Of a stretch of 64,000 nt of DNA, positions 8,753-17,948 are shown in pieces; the stretch's first letter is position 1; each line of letters opens with the position of its first letter. Below the pieces are notes generated by a model. That model worked only from the letters and a program-made list of their open reading frames with translations, made no database searches and was not told the origin of the DNA. The stretch lies in contig NZ_JODY01000007.1 of assembly GCF_000718015.1 (NCBI RefSeq), positions 1 through 64,000 of the forward strand, given 5' to 3'. The stretch is from Streptomyces catenulae (lineage in GTDB: Bacteria; Actinomycetota; Actinomycetes; Streptomycetales; Streptomycetaceae). A program made the position numbers and the translations under genes.

Positions 8753-9748
8753 TTACGGTCCGCCACTGACAACGGGCCGTGCCGCGGGCGCCGGGTCGGT
8801 CGGGCGGGGGCGGCGGGCGCGGGCCTCCAGGGTGAGGCTGAGGGCGAGGAGTACGGCGCCGAGGGTGAGGAAGCCCCAGGGGAGATAGCTGGTGAGGAGC
8901 AGGACCAGGGTGCGCTGGGAGGAGACGAGGGCGACGACGGCGTCGACGTAGTCGGGGCGCATCTTGACGTGTCCGGCGAAGGCGGTGACCTTGCCGCCGC
9001 CGGGGAGGAGGTCGCCGCCGCGCAGTTCCTCCTTGTGGATCTCCTCGCCGTTGACGGGGGCGCCGGTGACGGGGTCGACCCAGAACATGCGCTTGGTGGT
9101 GTACCAGCGGGTGGTGCCCATCTTGCGGACGGAGTCCGCGGTGATGCCCTTGACCGGCAGTTTCTTGGGCAGCGGGACCTTGGTCCAGGGGATGGTCTGC
9201 TCGAAGTAGTAGACCTCCAGACCGTGGAAGGTGCGGGTGCCCCGGTAGTGGATGGGGGCGGCGGTGCGGGTCTGCGGGTCGTAGTAGGAGTAGTCGCGCT
9301 TCTCGACGAGGAACGGCCACTTGTACTCGATGCCGTCGCGGCGCACGGCGTCGCCGTCGACGCTCTCGCCGGTGGCGTGGACCGGTTCCTGGCTGTGGGC
9401 GTCGAAGATGTAGCGCTCGGGGATCTGGGAGACCATTTTGCCGTCGGGTCCGGCGACGTAGGTGAGCGCGTCCCAGACGACGACGTCGCGGTCCGCGGTC
9501 CGTTCGATGCGGTCGGCGGCGGCGACATCGCCCTTGAGGGTCTGGACGACGGTGAGCCGGGGGACCTTCTTGGCCTTCATGGTGCCGTAGTCGACGAGGG
9601 TGGCGGGCTCGGCGACGAGGACGGTGTCCTGGTACTGGCTGGGCGGGACCTTCGCGAGGCGCGGGAAGGCGTACCAGCGCAGCAGCGGGGAGAGTGCGGT
9701 GCAGAAGACCGCGGCGGCGAGGAGTATCAGGCTGGCTTTGCGGCGCAT
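8753..9748 (-). CDS. DUF3068 family membrane protein
   Basis: 331 residues: an N-terminal membrane segment or signal anchor (MRRKASLILLAAAVFCTALSPLL), a large extracytoplasmic domain with YSYYDPQTRTAAPIHYRGTRTFHGLEVYYFEQ, and a second hydrophobic segment near residues 283-305 (TLVLLLTSYLPWGFLTLGAVL). This layout and the motif KRMFWVDPVTGAPVNGEE match the DUF3068 (PorA-related) family of actinobacteria. The molecular function is unknown. It shares orientation with the small membrane peptide gene just upstream. Confidence 0.85.
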   Translation of the reverse strand: MRRKASLILLAAAVFCTALSPLLRWYAFPRLAKVPPSQYQDTVLVAEPATLVDYGTMKAKKVPRLTVVQTLKGDVAAADRIERTADRDVVVWDALTYVAGPDGKMVSQIPERYIFDAHSQEPVHATGESVDGDAVRRDGIEYKWPFLVEKRDYSYYDPQTRTAAPIHYRGTRTFHGLEVYYFEQTIPWTKVPLPKKLPVKGITADSVRKMGTTRWYTTKRMFWVDPVTGAPVNGEEIHKEELRGGDLLPGGGKVTAFAGHVKMRPDYVDAVVALVSSQRTLVLLLTSYLPWGFLTLGAVLLALSLTLEARARRPRPTDPAPAARPVVSGGP

Positions 9749-9792
9749 GGCGGTGCGTCCCTTCCCTTGCGGGGTGTGCGGCGTCCTCGCCG

Positions 9793-9927
9793 TCAGGGGT
9801 GCGCGGGGACGGTGGTCCGCAGCGGCTTGGGCGAGGTGGTGCCGTCGGGGGCGCCGATCGCCGTGACGGTGAGGACGAGGAGGAGCGCGGCGGCGAGACC
9901 GGCGGCGGCTGCGGTGAGGGCGCGCAT
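9793..9927 (-). CDS. 44-residue membrane peptide, SPW_0924-like
   Basis: Translated from the ATG at 9927 (GGGAG 9 nt upstream) this gives 44 residues starting MRALTAAAAGLAAALLLVLT and ending KPLRTTVPAHP: one hydrophobic helix with a short Pro-rich exposed tail. It resembles, from memory, the small streptomycete proteins named SPW_0924 family, which have no known function. It lies 44 bp upstream of the DUF3068 gene on the same strand, so the two may be one transcript and act together at the membrane. The longer frame to 9978 lacks a ribosome-binding site. Confidence 0.65.
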   Translation of the reverse strand: MRALTAAAAGLAAALLLVLTVTAIGAPDGTTSPKPLRTTVPAHP

Positions 9928-10056
9928 GGGCGGCTCCCGGAGAGCTGATGCTTCGTCAGGGAGGGGGCACCGTAGCAACGGGCGGCCGAGATGAGAACAC
10001 GTGGCACCGCCGCCCTGCCCGGGGCGGGCGGGACGGCGGTGGTGGCGCGGTGACGG

Positions 10057-11964
10057 TCAGGCGGCGGGCGCGGTGACCTTCAGTTCCAGGGTGAGGGCGG
10101 CGCCGTCGGCGGTGGTGAGGCGGAGCCGGTAGGTGCCGGGGTGGTCGGCGTCGGTGAAGATCTCCGGCAGTTTCAGCAGACCGTCGGCGTCGGTGGTGAG
10201 GTCGGTGAGGGTGCGCTCCGGGGTGTCGGTGGCCGCGCCGGTGGCCCGGGGGTCGGTGAAGGAGGGGCCGACGGTGTTCGGGACCGGGTGGTCGGCGTCG
10301 TCGGTGACCATGGTGGCGGTGACCGGGACGCCCGCGGCGGCCTTGCCCCGGAAGCCCGCCTTGATCTCGATGCGGTCGGCGGCGTAGCTGTCGCCCGCGG
10401 TGACGGTCAGTTCCTCGTCCGAGGTGCGGGTGAGGGTGTCCGCCTTGGGGGCGGGCGGCGCCTGGACGGTGGTGGTGAGGTCGACGGGCGGGACGGTGCG
10501 GCCGACGGCGGTGGCGCGGACGGTGAAGGTGCCGGTGGTCTTGCCCGCGCGCAGCGCCGGGGCGGTGGCCAGGCCGTTCTTGTCGGTGGTGACGGTGACG
10601 GTGGTGGCGTCGTCCGGGAAGCGCGTGTCGGTGGTGCCGGTGATCGCGAAGCGTACGGGGGCACCGGCGACGGGCTTGCCCGCGCCGTCCTTGGCGCGCA
10701 CCTGGGGCGGGGTGGTGAAGGTGGTGCCCGTGGTGGCGGTGAGGTCCTTGTCGCCGGTCCGTTCGAGGGCGGTGAGGGGCGCGGGAGTGGTGGGCTCGGT
10801 GGGTTCGGTCGGGTCGGTGGGGGGCGGGGTGCCGCCGCCTCCGGTGCCGGTGTCGCCCTTGCCTCCGGTGCCGCCGGTGGAGCCTGTGCCACCGGTTCCG
10901 CCGGTTCCGCCGGTCGAGCCCGAGCCGCCGGTGCCGCCCGCCGTGCCGCCCGAGGAGGAGCCGCCGGTGTCCGCTCCCCCGCCCGGGCGGGTCTCCTCGT
11001 GTTCCTTGCCGGTGTTCTTGCCGGGGCTCTTCGCGCCGTCCTTCGCGGCGTCGTCCGGTGTGCGGCCGGGCTTCGCCGGTGCGCTCCCGCCGCGGGTGAC
11101 GGTGCCGCCGGAGGTGCCGCCGCGGCGCTGGACGGGCAGGACGCCCGTACCGTCCGGGACCTCGTGGGTGCCCTTGCGGTAGAAGGCGTACCAGGACAGG
11201 ACGGTGCGCAGATAGTCCTCGGAGTGGTTGTAGCTGAGGACGGCGCGGTCCAGATCGCGGGCGAGGGAGAGGTCGCGGTCGGCGCCGCAGAGGTAGTGAC
11301 CGGCGGCGAGCGCGGCGTCGAAGATGTTGTGCGGGTCCTTCTTGCCGTCGCCGTTGCCGTCGGCGCCCCAACCGGTACCGTCCGGGCCGCCCCGGGACCA
11401 GGTCGAGGGGATGAACTGCATCGGGCCCACGGCGCGGTCGTGGGTGCGGTCGCCGTCGTAACGCCCCTGGTCCGTGTCGGTGATGAGGGCGAAGCCCTTG
11501 CCGTTGAGCTGGGGACCGAGGATGGGCCGCAGGGTGGTGCCCTCGGCGTCGACGGCGCCGCCGCGCGCCTGGCCGGATTCGACCTTGCCGATCGCGGCGA
11601 GCAGTTGCCACGGCAACCGGCAGCCGGGGTCGTCGGCGGCGACGCTCGCCTCCGCCTTCCGGTATGCGGCGAGCACGGTGGCCGGGATTCCGGCCTCGGC
11701 GGGCCCGACGGCGACCGGGGCGCCGGGCTTCTTCCGCGAACCGGCGGGCGGTACGGGGCTGTTGAGGGGCGGCAGGTCCGTGTAGTAGGGCGAGTCGCCG
11801 TCGACGGTGGAGTCGGCGGGCGGCTGCGGGGCGCGGTGTGGTGCCGCCTGTGCGCGGTCGACGGCGCCCGGCGCCTGAGAGGCCGTCAGGGCGGCCACCA
11901 CCAGGGCTGCGACAGCGGCCGACCCGGCCCCTCGGCGGAGCCGTCGCCCGAACGTGGCTGCCAT
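10057..11964 (-). CDS. Secreted lytic transglycosylase with Ig-like tail
   Basis: 635 residues from the ATG at 11964, which has an ideal GGAGGAGG upstream. Order: signal peptide (1-40), an MltB/SLT-type lytic transglycosylase domain with catalytic Glu in AAIGKVESGQARGG (about residue 129) and the motif DRAVGPMQFIPSTW, a long Gly/Thr/Ser linker (about residues 300-400), then two to three Ig-like beta domains with repeats such as DLTATTGTTFTTPPQVRAKDG and ELTVTAGDSYAADRIEIKAG. It would cleave peptidoglycan outside the membrane; the tail may anchor or space the enzyme in the wall. The frame extends 24 codons further upstream without support. It is a single gene downstream of the polA terminator. 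Confidence 0.88.
   Translation of the reverse strand: MAATFGRRLRRGAGSAAVAALVVAALTASQAPGAVDRAQAAPHRAPQPPADSTVDGDSPYYTDLPPLNSPVPPAGSRKKPGAPVAVGPAEAGIPATVLAAYRKAEASVAADDPGCRLPWQLLAAIGKVESGQARGGAVDAEGTTLRPILGPQLNGKGFALITDTDQGRYDGDRTHDRAVGPMQFIPSTWSRGGPDGTGWGADGNGDGKKDPHNIFDAALAAGHYLCGADRDLSLARDLDRAVLSYNHSEDYLRTVLSWYAFYRKGTHEVPDGTGVLPVQRRGGTSGGTVTRGGSAPAKPGRTPDDAAKDGAKSPGKNTGKEHEETRPGGGADTGGSSSGGTAGGTGGSGSTGGTGGTGGTGSTGGTGGKGDTGTGGGGTPPPTDPTEPTEPTTPAPLTALERTGDKDLTATTGTTFTTPPQVRAKDGAGKPVAGAPVRFAITGTTDTRFPDDATTVTVTTDKNGLATAPALRAGKTTGTFTVRATAVGRTVPPVDLTTTVQAPPAPKADTLTRTSDEELTVTAGDSYAADRIEIKAGFRGKAAAGVPVTATMVTDDADHPVPNTVGPSFTDPRATGAATDTPERTLTDLTTDADGLLKLPEIFTDADHPGTYRLRLTTADGAALTLELKVTAPAA
10815..10975. 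repeat. Low-complexity repeat coding the Gly-Thr linker
   Basis: Imperfect tandem copies of GGTGCCGCCGGT-like units within the transglycosylase gene, encoding a Gly/Thr/Ser-rich flexible linker (GGTGGTGG patterns). Such units can vary in number between strains and are prone to assembly error. Confidence 0.7.
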
Positions 11965-12516
11965 GCGTGCCTCCTCCTCCGCGGTGAACCGCCGCGCCGG
12001 AGCCGCCGTTGCATGCTCCGCTGCGCGCCGACGCACGCGACACTACGACACCTGGAGACGCACATCTACCGCCATCATCGGCCGAGATGGTGAACCGTAT
12101 CGGTCGGGAAAGAGCACTTGTCGTTCACTTTCGGGCATGCCGCAGGCGGCCCCACCGATGCCCGAACGGGCCGGTGGCCATGCCCTGTGCCCCTCCGCGC
12201 GGTCCGGATGAATCCCCCTGCTGACACCGCGCTTAGGTGTCGCGCCTATAGAACACGACGGCGTTCACGGGCGGAGGTTCCAGATGTTCTCCGACCGTCG
12301 CCTATTTCCGCGAGAATTCACGGCTTGTCCATCGGAGTGCCCGGCAGGAGTGGACAGCGGTCGGGCGGCGGTGAACTGCCCACGGCGGAAGGGCAGATGC
12401 CACCGCGTACGGGGTCCGGCACTCTCAGGGGGGAGGCGGAACCCGAGGGGCGACGCCGCCCCGGAGGCTTCACGGAGCCGTCGGCCGCGGGAACGGTGCC
12501 CGCGGCCGACGGGCCG
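11965..12516. other. Intergenic region between polA and the transglycosylase
   Basis: 552 bp. Contains the polA terminator (12478-12512) and the untranslated leader of the transglycosylase gene. I searched for the conserved core of the c-di-AMP (ydaO-type) riboswitch that precedes some streptomycete wall-lytic genes and did not find it. On the plus strand GGAGG (12273-12277) is spaced 6 nt from an ATG at 12284 with TATAGA further up (see findings). Confidence 0.5.
12478..12512 (-). terminator. polA terminator
   Basis: Perfect 14-bp inverted repeat CCGTCGGCCGCGGG / CCCGCGGCCGACGG with loop AACGGTG, beginning 5 bp after the polA stop codon. Confidence 0.85.
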
Positions 12517-15255
12517 TCAGTGTGCGGCCGACTCCCAGTCCGCGCCGACGCCGATGGAGACGTCCAGCGGGGCGCGGAGGTCGACCGCGGCGGCCATCTC
12601 GCGGCGGAGCAGCTCCTCGACCTGCTTGCGCTCGCCGGGGGCCAACTCGACGACGATTTCGTCGTGCACCTGGAGCAGCATCCGGGACGTCAGCCCGGCC
12701 GCCCGCATCGCCTCGTCGACCTTCAGCATCGCGATCTTGACGATGTCGGCGGCGGTGCCCTGGATCGGGGCGTTGAGCGCCATCCGCTCGGCCATCTCGC
12801 GGCGCTGGCGGTTGTCGCTGTTGAGGTCGGGGAGGTAGCGGCGGCGGCCGAGGATCGTCTCGGTGTAGCCCGTGGCGCGGGCCTCCTCCACCACGCGCTG
12901 GAGGTAGTCCCGCACGCCGCCGAAGCGCTCGAAGAAGTTGTCCATCAGCTTGCGCGCCTCGTCCGGCTGGATGCCCAGCTGCTGCGAGAGGCCGAAGGCC
13001 GACAGACCGTACGCCAGCCCGTAGGACATCGCCTTGATCTTGCGGCGCATCTCCGGGTCGACCTCGCTCTTGGCGACGGAGAAGACGTGCGAGGCGACCG
13101 TGGTGTGCAGGTCCTCGCCGGAGGTGAACGCCTCGATCAGGCCCTCGTCCTCGGAGAGGTGGGCCATCACCCGCAGCTCGATCTGGCTGTAGTCGGCGGT
13201 CAGCAGGGTGTCGTACCCCTCGCCGACGACGAAGCTGCGGCGGATGGCGCGGCCCTCGTCGGTACGGACCGGGATGTTCTGGAGGTTGGGGTCGGTCGAG
13301 GAGAGACGGCCGGTGGCCGCGACGGTCTGGTTGAAGGTGGTGTGGATGCGGCCGTCCGCGGCGATGGTCTTGATCAGGCCCTCGACCGTGGCGCGCAGCT
13401 TGGACTGCTCACGGTGGCGCAGCATGATCACCGGGAGCTCGTTCTCGGTCTGGGCGGCCAGCCAGGCGAGGGCGTCGGCGTCGGTGGTGTAGCCGGTCTT
13501 GGTCTTCTTCGTCTTCGGCAGGCCCAGCTCACCGAAGAGGACCTCCTGGAGCTGCTTGGGCGAGCCGAGGTTGAACTCGTGGCCCGCCGCGGCGTGCGCC
13601 TCCTGGACGGCCTGCTGCACCGCCCCGGCGAACTGCTGCTCCATCCGCTCCAGCCAGCCGCGGTCGGCGGCGATGCCGTCGCGCTCCATACGGGCCAGCA
13701 GGGCGCTGGTGGGCAGTTCGACGTCGCGCAGCAGCTCGGCGGCGCCGACCTCCGCGAGCCGGGTCTCGAAGGCGGCGCCGAGATCCAGCACCGTACGGGC
13801 CTTGGCCATCAGCGCATCGGCCTCGGCCTCCTCGTCGGCGCCGAAGGCCAGCTGGCCGCCCGCCTCGGCGGCGGGGGCGAGATCGCGGCCGAGGTATTCG
13901 ACCGAGAGGGCGTCGAGGGCGAAGGAGCGGCGGCCGGGCTTGACGAGATAGGCGGCGAGCGCGGTGTCCATGGTGACGCCGTCGATCTGCCAGCCGTGCT
14001 CGCCGAAGACCCGCATCAGGCCCTTGGCGTTGTGCATGACCTTGGGGCGGTCGGCGTCCGCGCTCCAGGCGGCGAAGGCCCGCTCGTCGGCCTCGTCGAG
14101 CTGCGTCGGGTCGAACCAGATCGCCGGGCCCTCGGCCGTGGCCAGCGCGATCTCGGCGACGCTGCCGCTGCCCAGGGACCAGACGTCGACGGTGGAGACG
14201 CCCAGCGGGCCGGTGCCGTGCTCGGCGAGCCAGGGGGCCAGCTCACCGGCGGCGGCGACGGTGCCGTCGACCTCGACACCGGCTGCCGCGGCGGCCTCCT
14301 CGACGCCCTGGTCGGCGCCAGGGTCGACGGCGTGCAGCCGGTCGCGCAGGCCCTGGTTACGGATCTCCAGGCCGTTGAGGAACACGGTCAGCTTCTCGCG
14401 GTCGTACGCCTCGCGGGCCAGCGCGCCGGGGCCGCAGGGCAGCTCCACGTCGCGGACCATCTCCGTCAGCCGACGGTTGAGCTTGACGGACTCCAGGTGG
14501 TCGCGGAAATTCTGCCCCGCCTTGCCCTTGACCTCCTCGGCCCGCTCCACCAACTCGGCGAAGGAGCCGAACTGGTTGATCCACTTCGCGGCGGTCTTCT
14601 CGCCGACGCCGGGGATGCCGGGGAGGTTGTCCGACGGGTCGCCGCGCAACGCCGCGAAGTCCGGGTACTGGGCCGGGGTGAGGCCGTACTTCTCGAACAC
14701 CTTCTCCGGGGTGAAGCGCGTCAGCTCGGAGACGCCCTTGGTCGGGTAGAGGACCGTGACGTCGTCGGAGACGAGCTGGAAGGCGTCGCGGTCGCCGGTG
14801 ACGATGGAGACGGCGAAGCCCTCGGCGGTGGCCTGCCGGGTGAGCGTGGCGATGACGTCGTCGGCCTCGAAGCCCTCGACGGCGAAGCGCTTGACGTGCA
14901 TCGCGTCCAGCAGCTCGCCGATCAGCTCGACCTGGCCCTTGAACTCGTCGGGCGTCTTGGAGCGGTTCGCCTTGTAGTCGGGGAACTCCTCGGAGCGCCA
15001 GGTCTTGCGGGAGACGTCGAAGGCCACCGCGAAATGGGTGGGCGCCTCGTCACGCAGGGTGTTCGCGAGCATGGACGCGAAGCCGTAGATCGCGTTGGTC
15101 GGTTGCCCCGTGGCGGTGGTGAAATTCTCCACGGGCAGGGCGAAGAACGCCCGGTAGGCCATGGAGTGCCCGTCCATCAGGAGCAGGCGGGGGCGGTCGT
15201 CCCCCGCCGCTGCGGTGCCGGTCTTTTCGCTCTTCTTCGCTGCCTTTGCTGCCAC
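12517..15255 (-). CDS. polA: DNA polymerase I
   Basis: 912 residues. The N-terminal 5'-nuclease domain starts at RLLLMDGHSMAYRAFFALP and includes SIVTGDRDAFQLV and LPGIPGVGEKTAAKW. The polymerase domain shows motif A LLTADYSQIELRVMAH, motif B RRKIKAMSYGLAYG and motif C LLQVHDEIVVE. The middle domain has lost the 3'-5' exonuclease acidic residues: where E. coli has DTE this protein reads VSTVDVWS, and HNAKGLMRVF replaces the Asp-containing exo II motif. Loss of proofreading is usual in actinobacterial PolA. The start is a GTG at 15255 (VAAKAAKKSEKTG), chosen because conserved sequence begins there; the open frame runs far upstream. Used in repair and Okazaki fragment processing. Confidence 0.96.
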   Translation of the reverse strand: MAAKAAKKSEKTGTAAAGDDRPRLLLMDGHSMAYRAFFALPVENFTTATGQPTNAIYGFASMLANTLRDEAPTHFAVAFDVSRKTWRSEEFPDYKANRSKTPDEFKGQVELIGELLDAMHVKRFAVEGFEADDVIATLTRQATAEGFAVSIVTGDRDAFQLVSDDVTVLYPTKGVSELTRFTPEKVFEKYGLTPAQYPDFAALRGDPSDNLPGIPGVGEKTAAKWINQFGSFAELVERAEEVKGKAGQNFRDHLESVKLNRRLTEMVRDVELPCGPGALAREAYDREKLTVFLNGLEIRNQGLRDRLHAVDPGADQGVEEAAAAAGVEVDGTVAAAGELAPWLAEHGTGPLGVSTVDVWSLGSGSVAEIALATAEGPAIWFDPTQLDEADERAFAAWSADADRPKVMHNAKGLMRVFGEHGWQIDGVTMDTALAAYLVKPGRRSFALDALSVEYLGRDLAPAAEAGGQLAFGADEEAEADALMAKARTVLDLGAAFETRLAEVGAAELLRDVELPTSALLARMERDGIAADRGWLERMEQQFAGAVQQAVQEAHAAAGHEFNLGSPKQLQEVLFGELGLPKTKKTKTGYTTDADALAWLAAQTENELPVIMLRHREQSKLRATVEGLIKTIAADGRIHTTFNQTVAATGRLSSTDPNLQNIPVRTDEGRAIRRSFVVGEGYDTLLTADYSQIELRVMAHLSEDEGLIEAFTSGEDLHTTVASHVFSVAKSEVDPEMRRKIKAMSYGLAYGLSAFGLSQQLGIQPDEARKLMDNFFERFGGVRDYLQRVVEEARATGYTETILGRRRYLPDLNSDNRQRREMAERMALNAPIQGTAADIVKIAMLKVDEAMRAAGLTSRMLLQVHDEIVVELAPGERKQVEELLRREMAAAVDLRAPLDVSIGVGADWESAAH

Positions 15256-15549
15256 GCCCCCGATCCTGCCACGCCCCACCGACAATCCCCGCCGCGACGG
15301 GTGGCGGCGGGCCGGGACCGGGCTCGCGCACGCCGTCGCGGCGCCGGGCCGGGGTGCGGCCGACGGCGACCGTCCGTAGCAGGTGACGGCCGCGGCGCGG
15401 GAGTTTTCCACAGGGCCGGGCCCCGCTCCCGCGGCCCCCGTCCACAGGCCCCTGCCCGCCCGCCGCGGTCCATGACAGGATCGGATGTGCACGGCAACGA
15501 TCCGGCCCGGCCCGTGCGCCGGGTGGCACACGGCTCAAGGGAGAGCGCC
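15256..15549. other. Divergent region polA / FdhF-like gene
   Basis: 294 bp of GC-rich sequence between the polA GTG and the oxidoreductase ATG. It should hold both promoters, but I see no convincing -35/-10 pair. Confidence 0.35.
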
Positions 15550-17865
15550 ATGGCAGGCAAGCCGCCCGCATCCGATCCGGTACAGGACGCGCCCGAGGTC
15601 GGCGCGCCGGAGCACTCCGCCGTCGGCATCCCGGCGATCACCAACGCGCTGCGCATCTCGCAGCAGCAGATGGGGGTGCGCCGGACGGCGCTGACGCTGC
15701 TGCGCGTCAACCAGAAGAGCGGCTTCGACTGTCCCGGCTGCGCCTGGCCCGAGGGCGAGAAGCGGCACACCGCGGAGTTCTGCGAGAACGGCGCCAAGGC
15801 GGTCGCGGAGGAGGCGACGCTGCGCCGCGTCACCCCGGAGTTCTTCGCCGCGCACCCCGTCGCGGACCTCGCCGACCGCAGCGGCTACTGGCTCGGCCAG
15901 CAGGGTCGGCTGACCCACCCCATGTATCTCGCCGAGGGCGCCGAGCACTACGAGCCGGTCTCCTGGGAGCGCGCCTTCGACATCCTGGGCGAGGAGCTGA
16001 CGGCCCTCGAATCGCCCGACGAGGCGGTCTTCTACACCTCCGGCCGCACCAGCAACGAAGCCGCCTTCCTCTTCCAGCTGTTCGCCCGCGAGTTCGGCAC
16101 GAACAACCTCCCCGACTGCTCCAACATGTGCCACGAGTCGTCCGGGTCGGCGCTGACCGAGACGCTGGGCGTCGGCAAGGGCAGCGTGCTGCTGGAGGAC
16201 CTCTACAAGGCCGATCTGATCATCGTCGCCGGGCAGAACCCGGGGACCAACCACCCGCGGATGCTGACCGCGCTGGAGAAGGCGAAGGCCGAGGGCGCGC
16301 GGATCATCTCCGTCAACCCGCTGCCCGAGGCCGGTCTGGAGCGGTTCAAGAACCCGCAGACGCCGCGCGGTCTGGCGGGCGGCGGCACCGCGCTGACCGA
16401 CCTCTTCCTCCAGGTGCGCATCGGCGGCGACCAGGCACTCTTCCGCGCCCTGTGCCGCGGCGTCCTGGAGGCCGAGGGCGCGCTGGACCAGGAGTTCATC
16501 GACGCGCACACCCACGGCTTCGAGGAGTTCGCCGCCGCCGCGCGCGCATGCGACCCGGAGGAGACGCTGCGCGCCACCGGTCTGCGCCAGGAGGAGATCG
16601 ACGCGGCGCTGGAGATGGTGCTCGCCTCGCGGCGCACCATCGTGTGCTGGGCGATGGGCCTGACGCAGCACAAGCACTCGGTGCCCACCATCCGTGAGGT
16701 CGTCAACCTCCTGCTGCTCCAGGGCAACGTCGGTCGCCCCGGCGCCGGGGTGTGCCCGGTGCGCGGGCACAGCAACGTCCAGGGCGACCGCACCATGGGC
16801 ATCTTCGAGCGGCCCGCGCCCGAGTTCCTCGACGCCCTGGAGAAGGAGTTCGGGTTCGCCCCGCCCCGGGAGCACGGCTACGACGTCGTCCGGGCGATCC
16901 GGGCGCTGCGCGACGGCGACGCCAAGGTGTTCTTCGCGATGGGCGGCAACTTCGTCTCCGCCACCCCCGACACCGACGTCACCGAGGCGGCGGTGCGCCG
17001 CGCCCGGCTGACGGTGCACGTCTCCACCAAGCTCAACCGCTCGCACGCGGTGACCGGCGCGCGGGCGCTGATCCTGCCGACGCTGGGCCGTACGGAGCGC
17101 GATGTGCAGGGCGGCGCCGAGCAGTTCGTGACGGTCGAGGACTCCATGGGGATGGTGCACGCCTCCCGCGGGCGGCTGGCGCCGGCCGGTCCGGAGCTGC
17201 TGTCGGAGACCGCGATCGTGGCCCGGATGGCCCGCCGGGTCCTGGGCGGGCGGAGCGGTACGCCGTGGGAGGAGTTCGCCCGCGACTACGGGACGATCCG
17301 GGACCGCATCGCCCGGGTCATCCCCGGCTTCGAGGACTTCAACGCCAAGGTCGCCCGCCCCGGCGGCTTCACGCTGCCGCACGCCCCCCGGGACAGCCGC
17401 ACCTTCCCCACCACCACCGGGAAGGCCAACTTCACCGCGGCGCCCGTGGAGTATCCGCACGTCCCCGAGGGCCGGTTGCTGCTCCAGACGCTGCGCTCGC
17501 ACGACCAGTACAACACCACGATCTACGGCCTCGACGACCGCTACCGCGGCATCAAGAACGGCCGCCGGGTCGTGCTGCTCCACCCCGACGACGCCCGGGA
17601 ACACGGCTTCGCCGACGGCTCGTACACCGATCTGGTCGGGGAGTGGACGGACGGCACGGAGCGGCGCGCGCCCGGGTTCCGGGTGGTGTACTACCCGACC
17701 GCGCGGGGCTGCGCCGCCGCGTACTACCCCGAGACCAATGTGCTCGTCCCGCTCGACCACACCGCCGACACCAGCAACACCCCGGCGTCGAAGTCCGTGG
17801 TGATCCGGCTGGAGCGGCCGCAGGAGGGCGAGGGCGACAGCGTCGACGGGGTCGACCAGGGGTGA
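15550..17865 (+). CDS. FdhF/YdeP family molybdopterin oxidoreductase
   Basis: 771 residues starting MAGKPPASDPVQDAPE at the ATG at 15550 with AAGGGAGAG upstream. The N-terminal metal-binding region contains GFDCPGCAWPEGEKRHTAEFCENG (CxxC plus a distal Cys). Molybdopterin-binding segments follow: VFYTSGRTSNEAAFLFQLFAR, NLPDCSNMCHESSGSAL, IIVAGQNPGTNHPRM, and a C-terminal guanine-dinucleotide domain with TIYGLDDRYRGIKNGRRVV. Length and motifs fit the YdeP/FdhF-like subgroup related to formate dehydrogenase alpha subunits. The electron donor and acceptor are unknown for this subgroup, and no partner subunits are adjacent. The open frame continues upstream antisense to polA; that part is spurious. 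Confidence 0.88.
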   Translation: MAGKPPASDPVQDAPEVGAPEHSAVGIPAITNALRISQQQMGVRRTALTLLRVNQKSGFDCPGCAWPEGEKRHTAEFCENGAKAVAEEATLRRVTPEFFAAHPVADLADRSGYWLGQQGRLTHPMYLAEGAEHYEPVSWERAFDILGEELTALESPDEAVFYTSGRTSNEAAFLFQLFAREFGTNNLPDCSNMCHESSGSALTETLGVGKGSVLLEDLYKADLIIVAGQNPGTNHPRMLTALEKAKAEGARIISVNPLPEAGLERFKNPQTPRGLAGGGTALTDLFLQVRIGGDQALFRALCRGVLEAEGALDQEFIDAHTHGFEEFAAAARACDPEETLRATGLRQEEIDAALEMVLASRRTIVCWAMGLTQHKHSVPTIREVVNLLLLQGNVGRPGAGVCPVRGHSNVQGDRTMGIFERPAPEFLDALEKEFGFAPPREHGYDVVRAIRALRDGDAKVFFAMGGNFVSATPDTDVTEAAVRRARLTVHVSTKLNRSHAVTGARALILPTLGRTERDVQGGAEQFVTVEDSMGMVHASRGRLAPAGPELLSETAIVARMARRVLGGRSGTPWEEFARDYGTIRDRIARVIPGFEDFNAKVARPGGFTLPHAPRDSRTFPTTTGKANFTAAPVEYPHVPEGRLLLQTLRSHDQYNTTIYGLDDRYRGIKNGRRVVLLHPDDAREHGFADGSYTDLVGEWTDGTERRAPGFRVVYYPTARGCAAAYYPETNVLVPLDHTADTSNTPASKSVVIRLERPQEGEGDSVDGVDQG

Positions 17866-17948
17866 CCCCGTGCCCGGCGGCGCCGGGGGGGGCGGGCCGG
17901 GCGGGAACATCCGGATCACCGACGAGCACGAACGAACGGAGCGAACAC

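Noticed and set aside
11965..12120. c-di-AMP (ydaO-type) riboswitch before the lytic transglycosylase
   Set aside because: Such riboswitches precede some streptomycete wall-lytic genes, but the conserved core was not found on the leader strand.
12118..15549. A continuous 1915-codon plus-strand frame running from upstream of polA through the FdhF-like gene
   Set aside because: The part before 15550 is antisense to polA, has no recognisable domain and is a GC-rich shadow frame; only the part from the ATG at 15550 matches a family.
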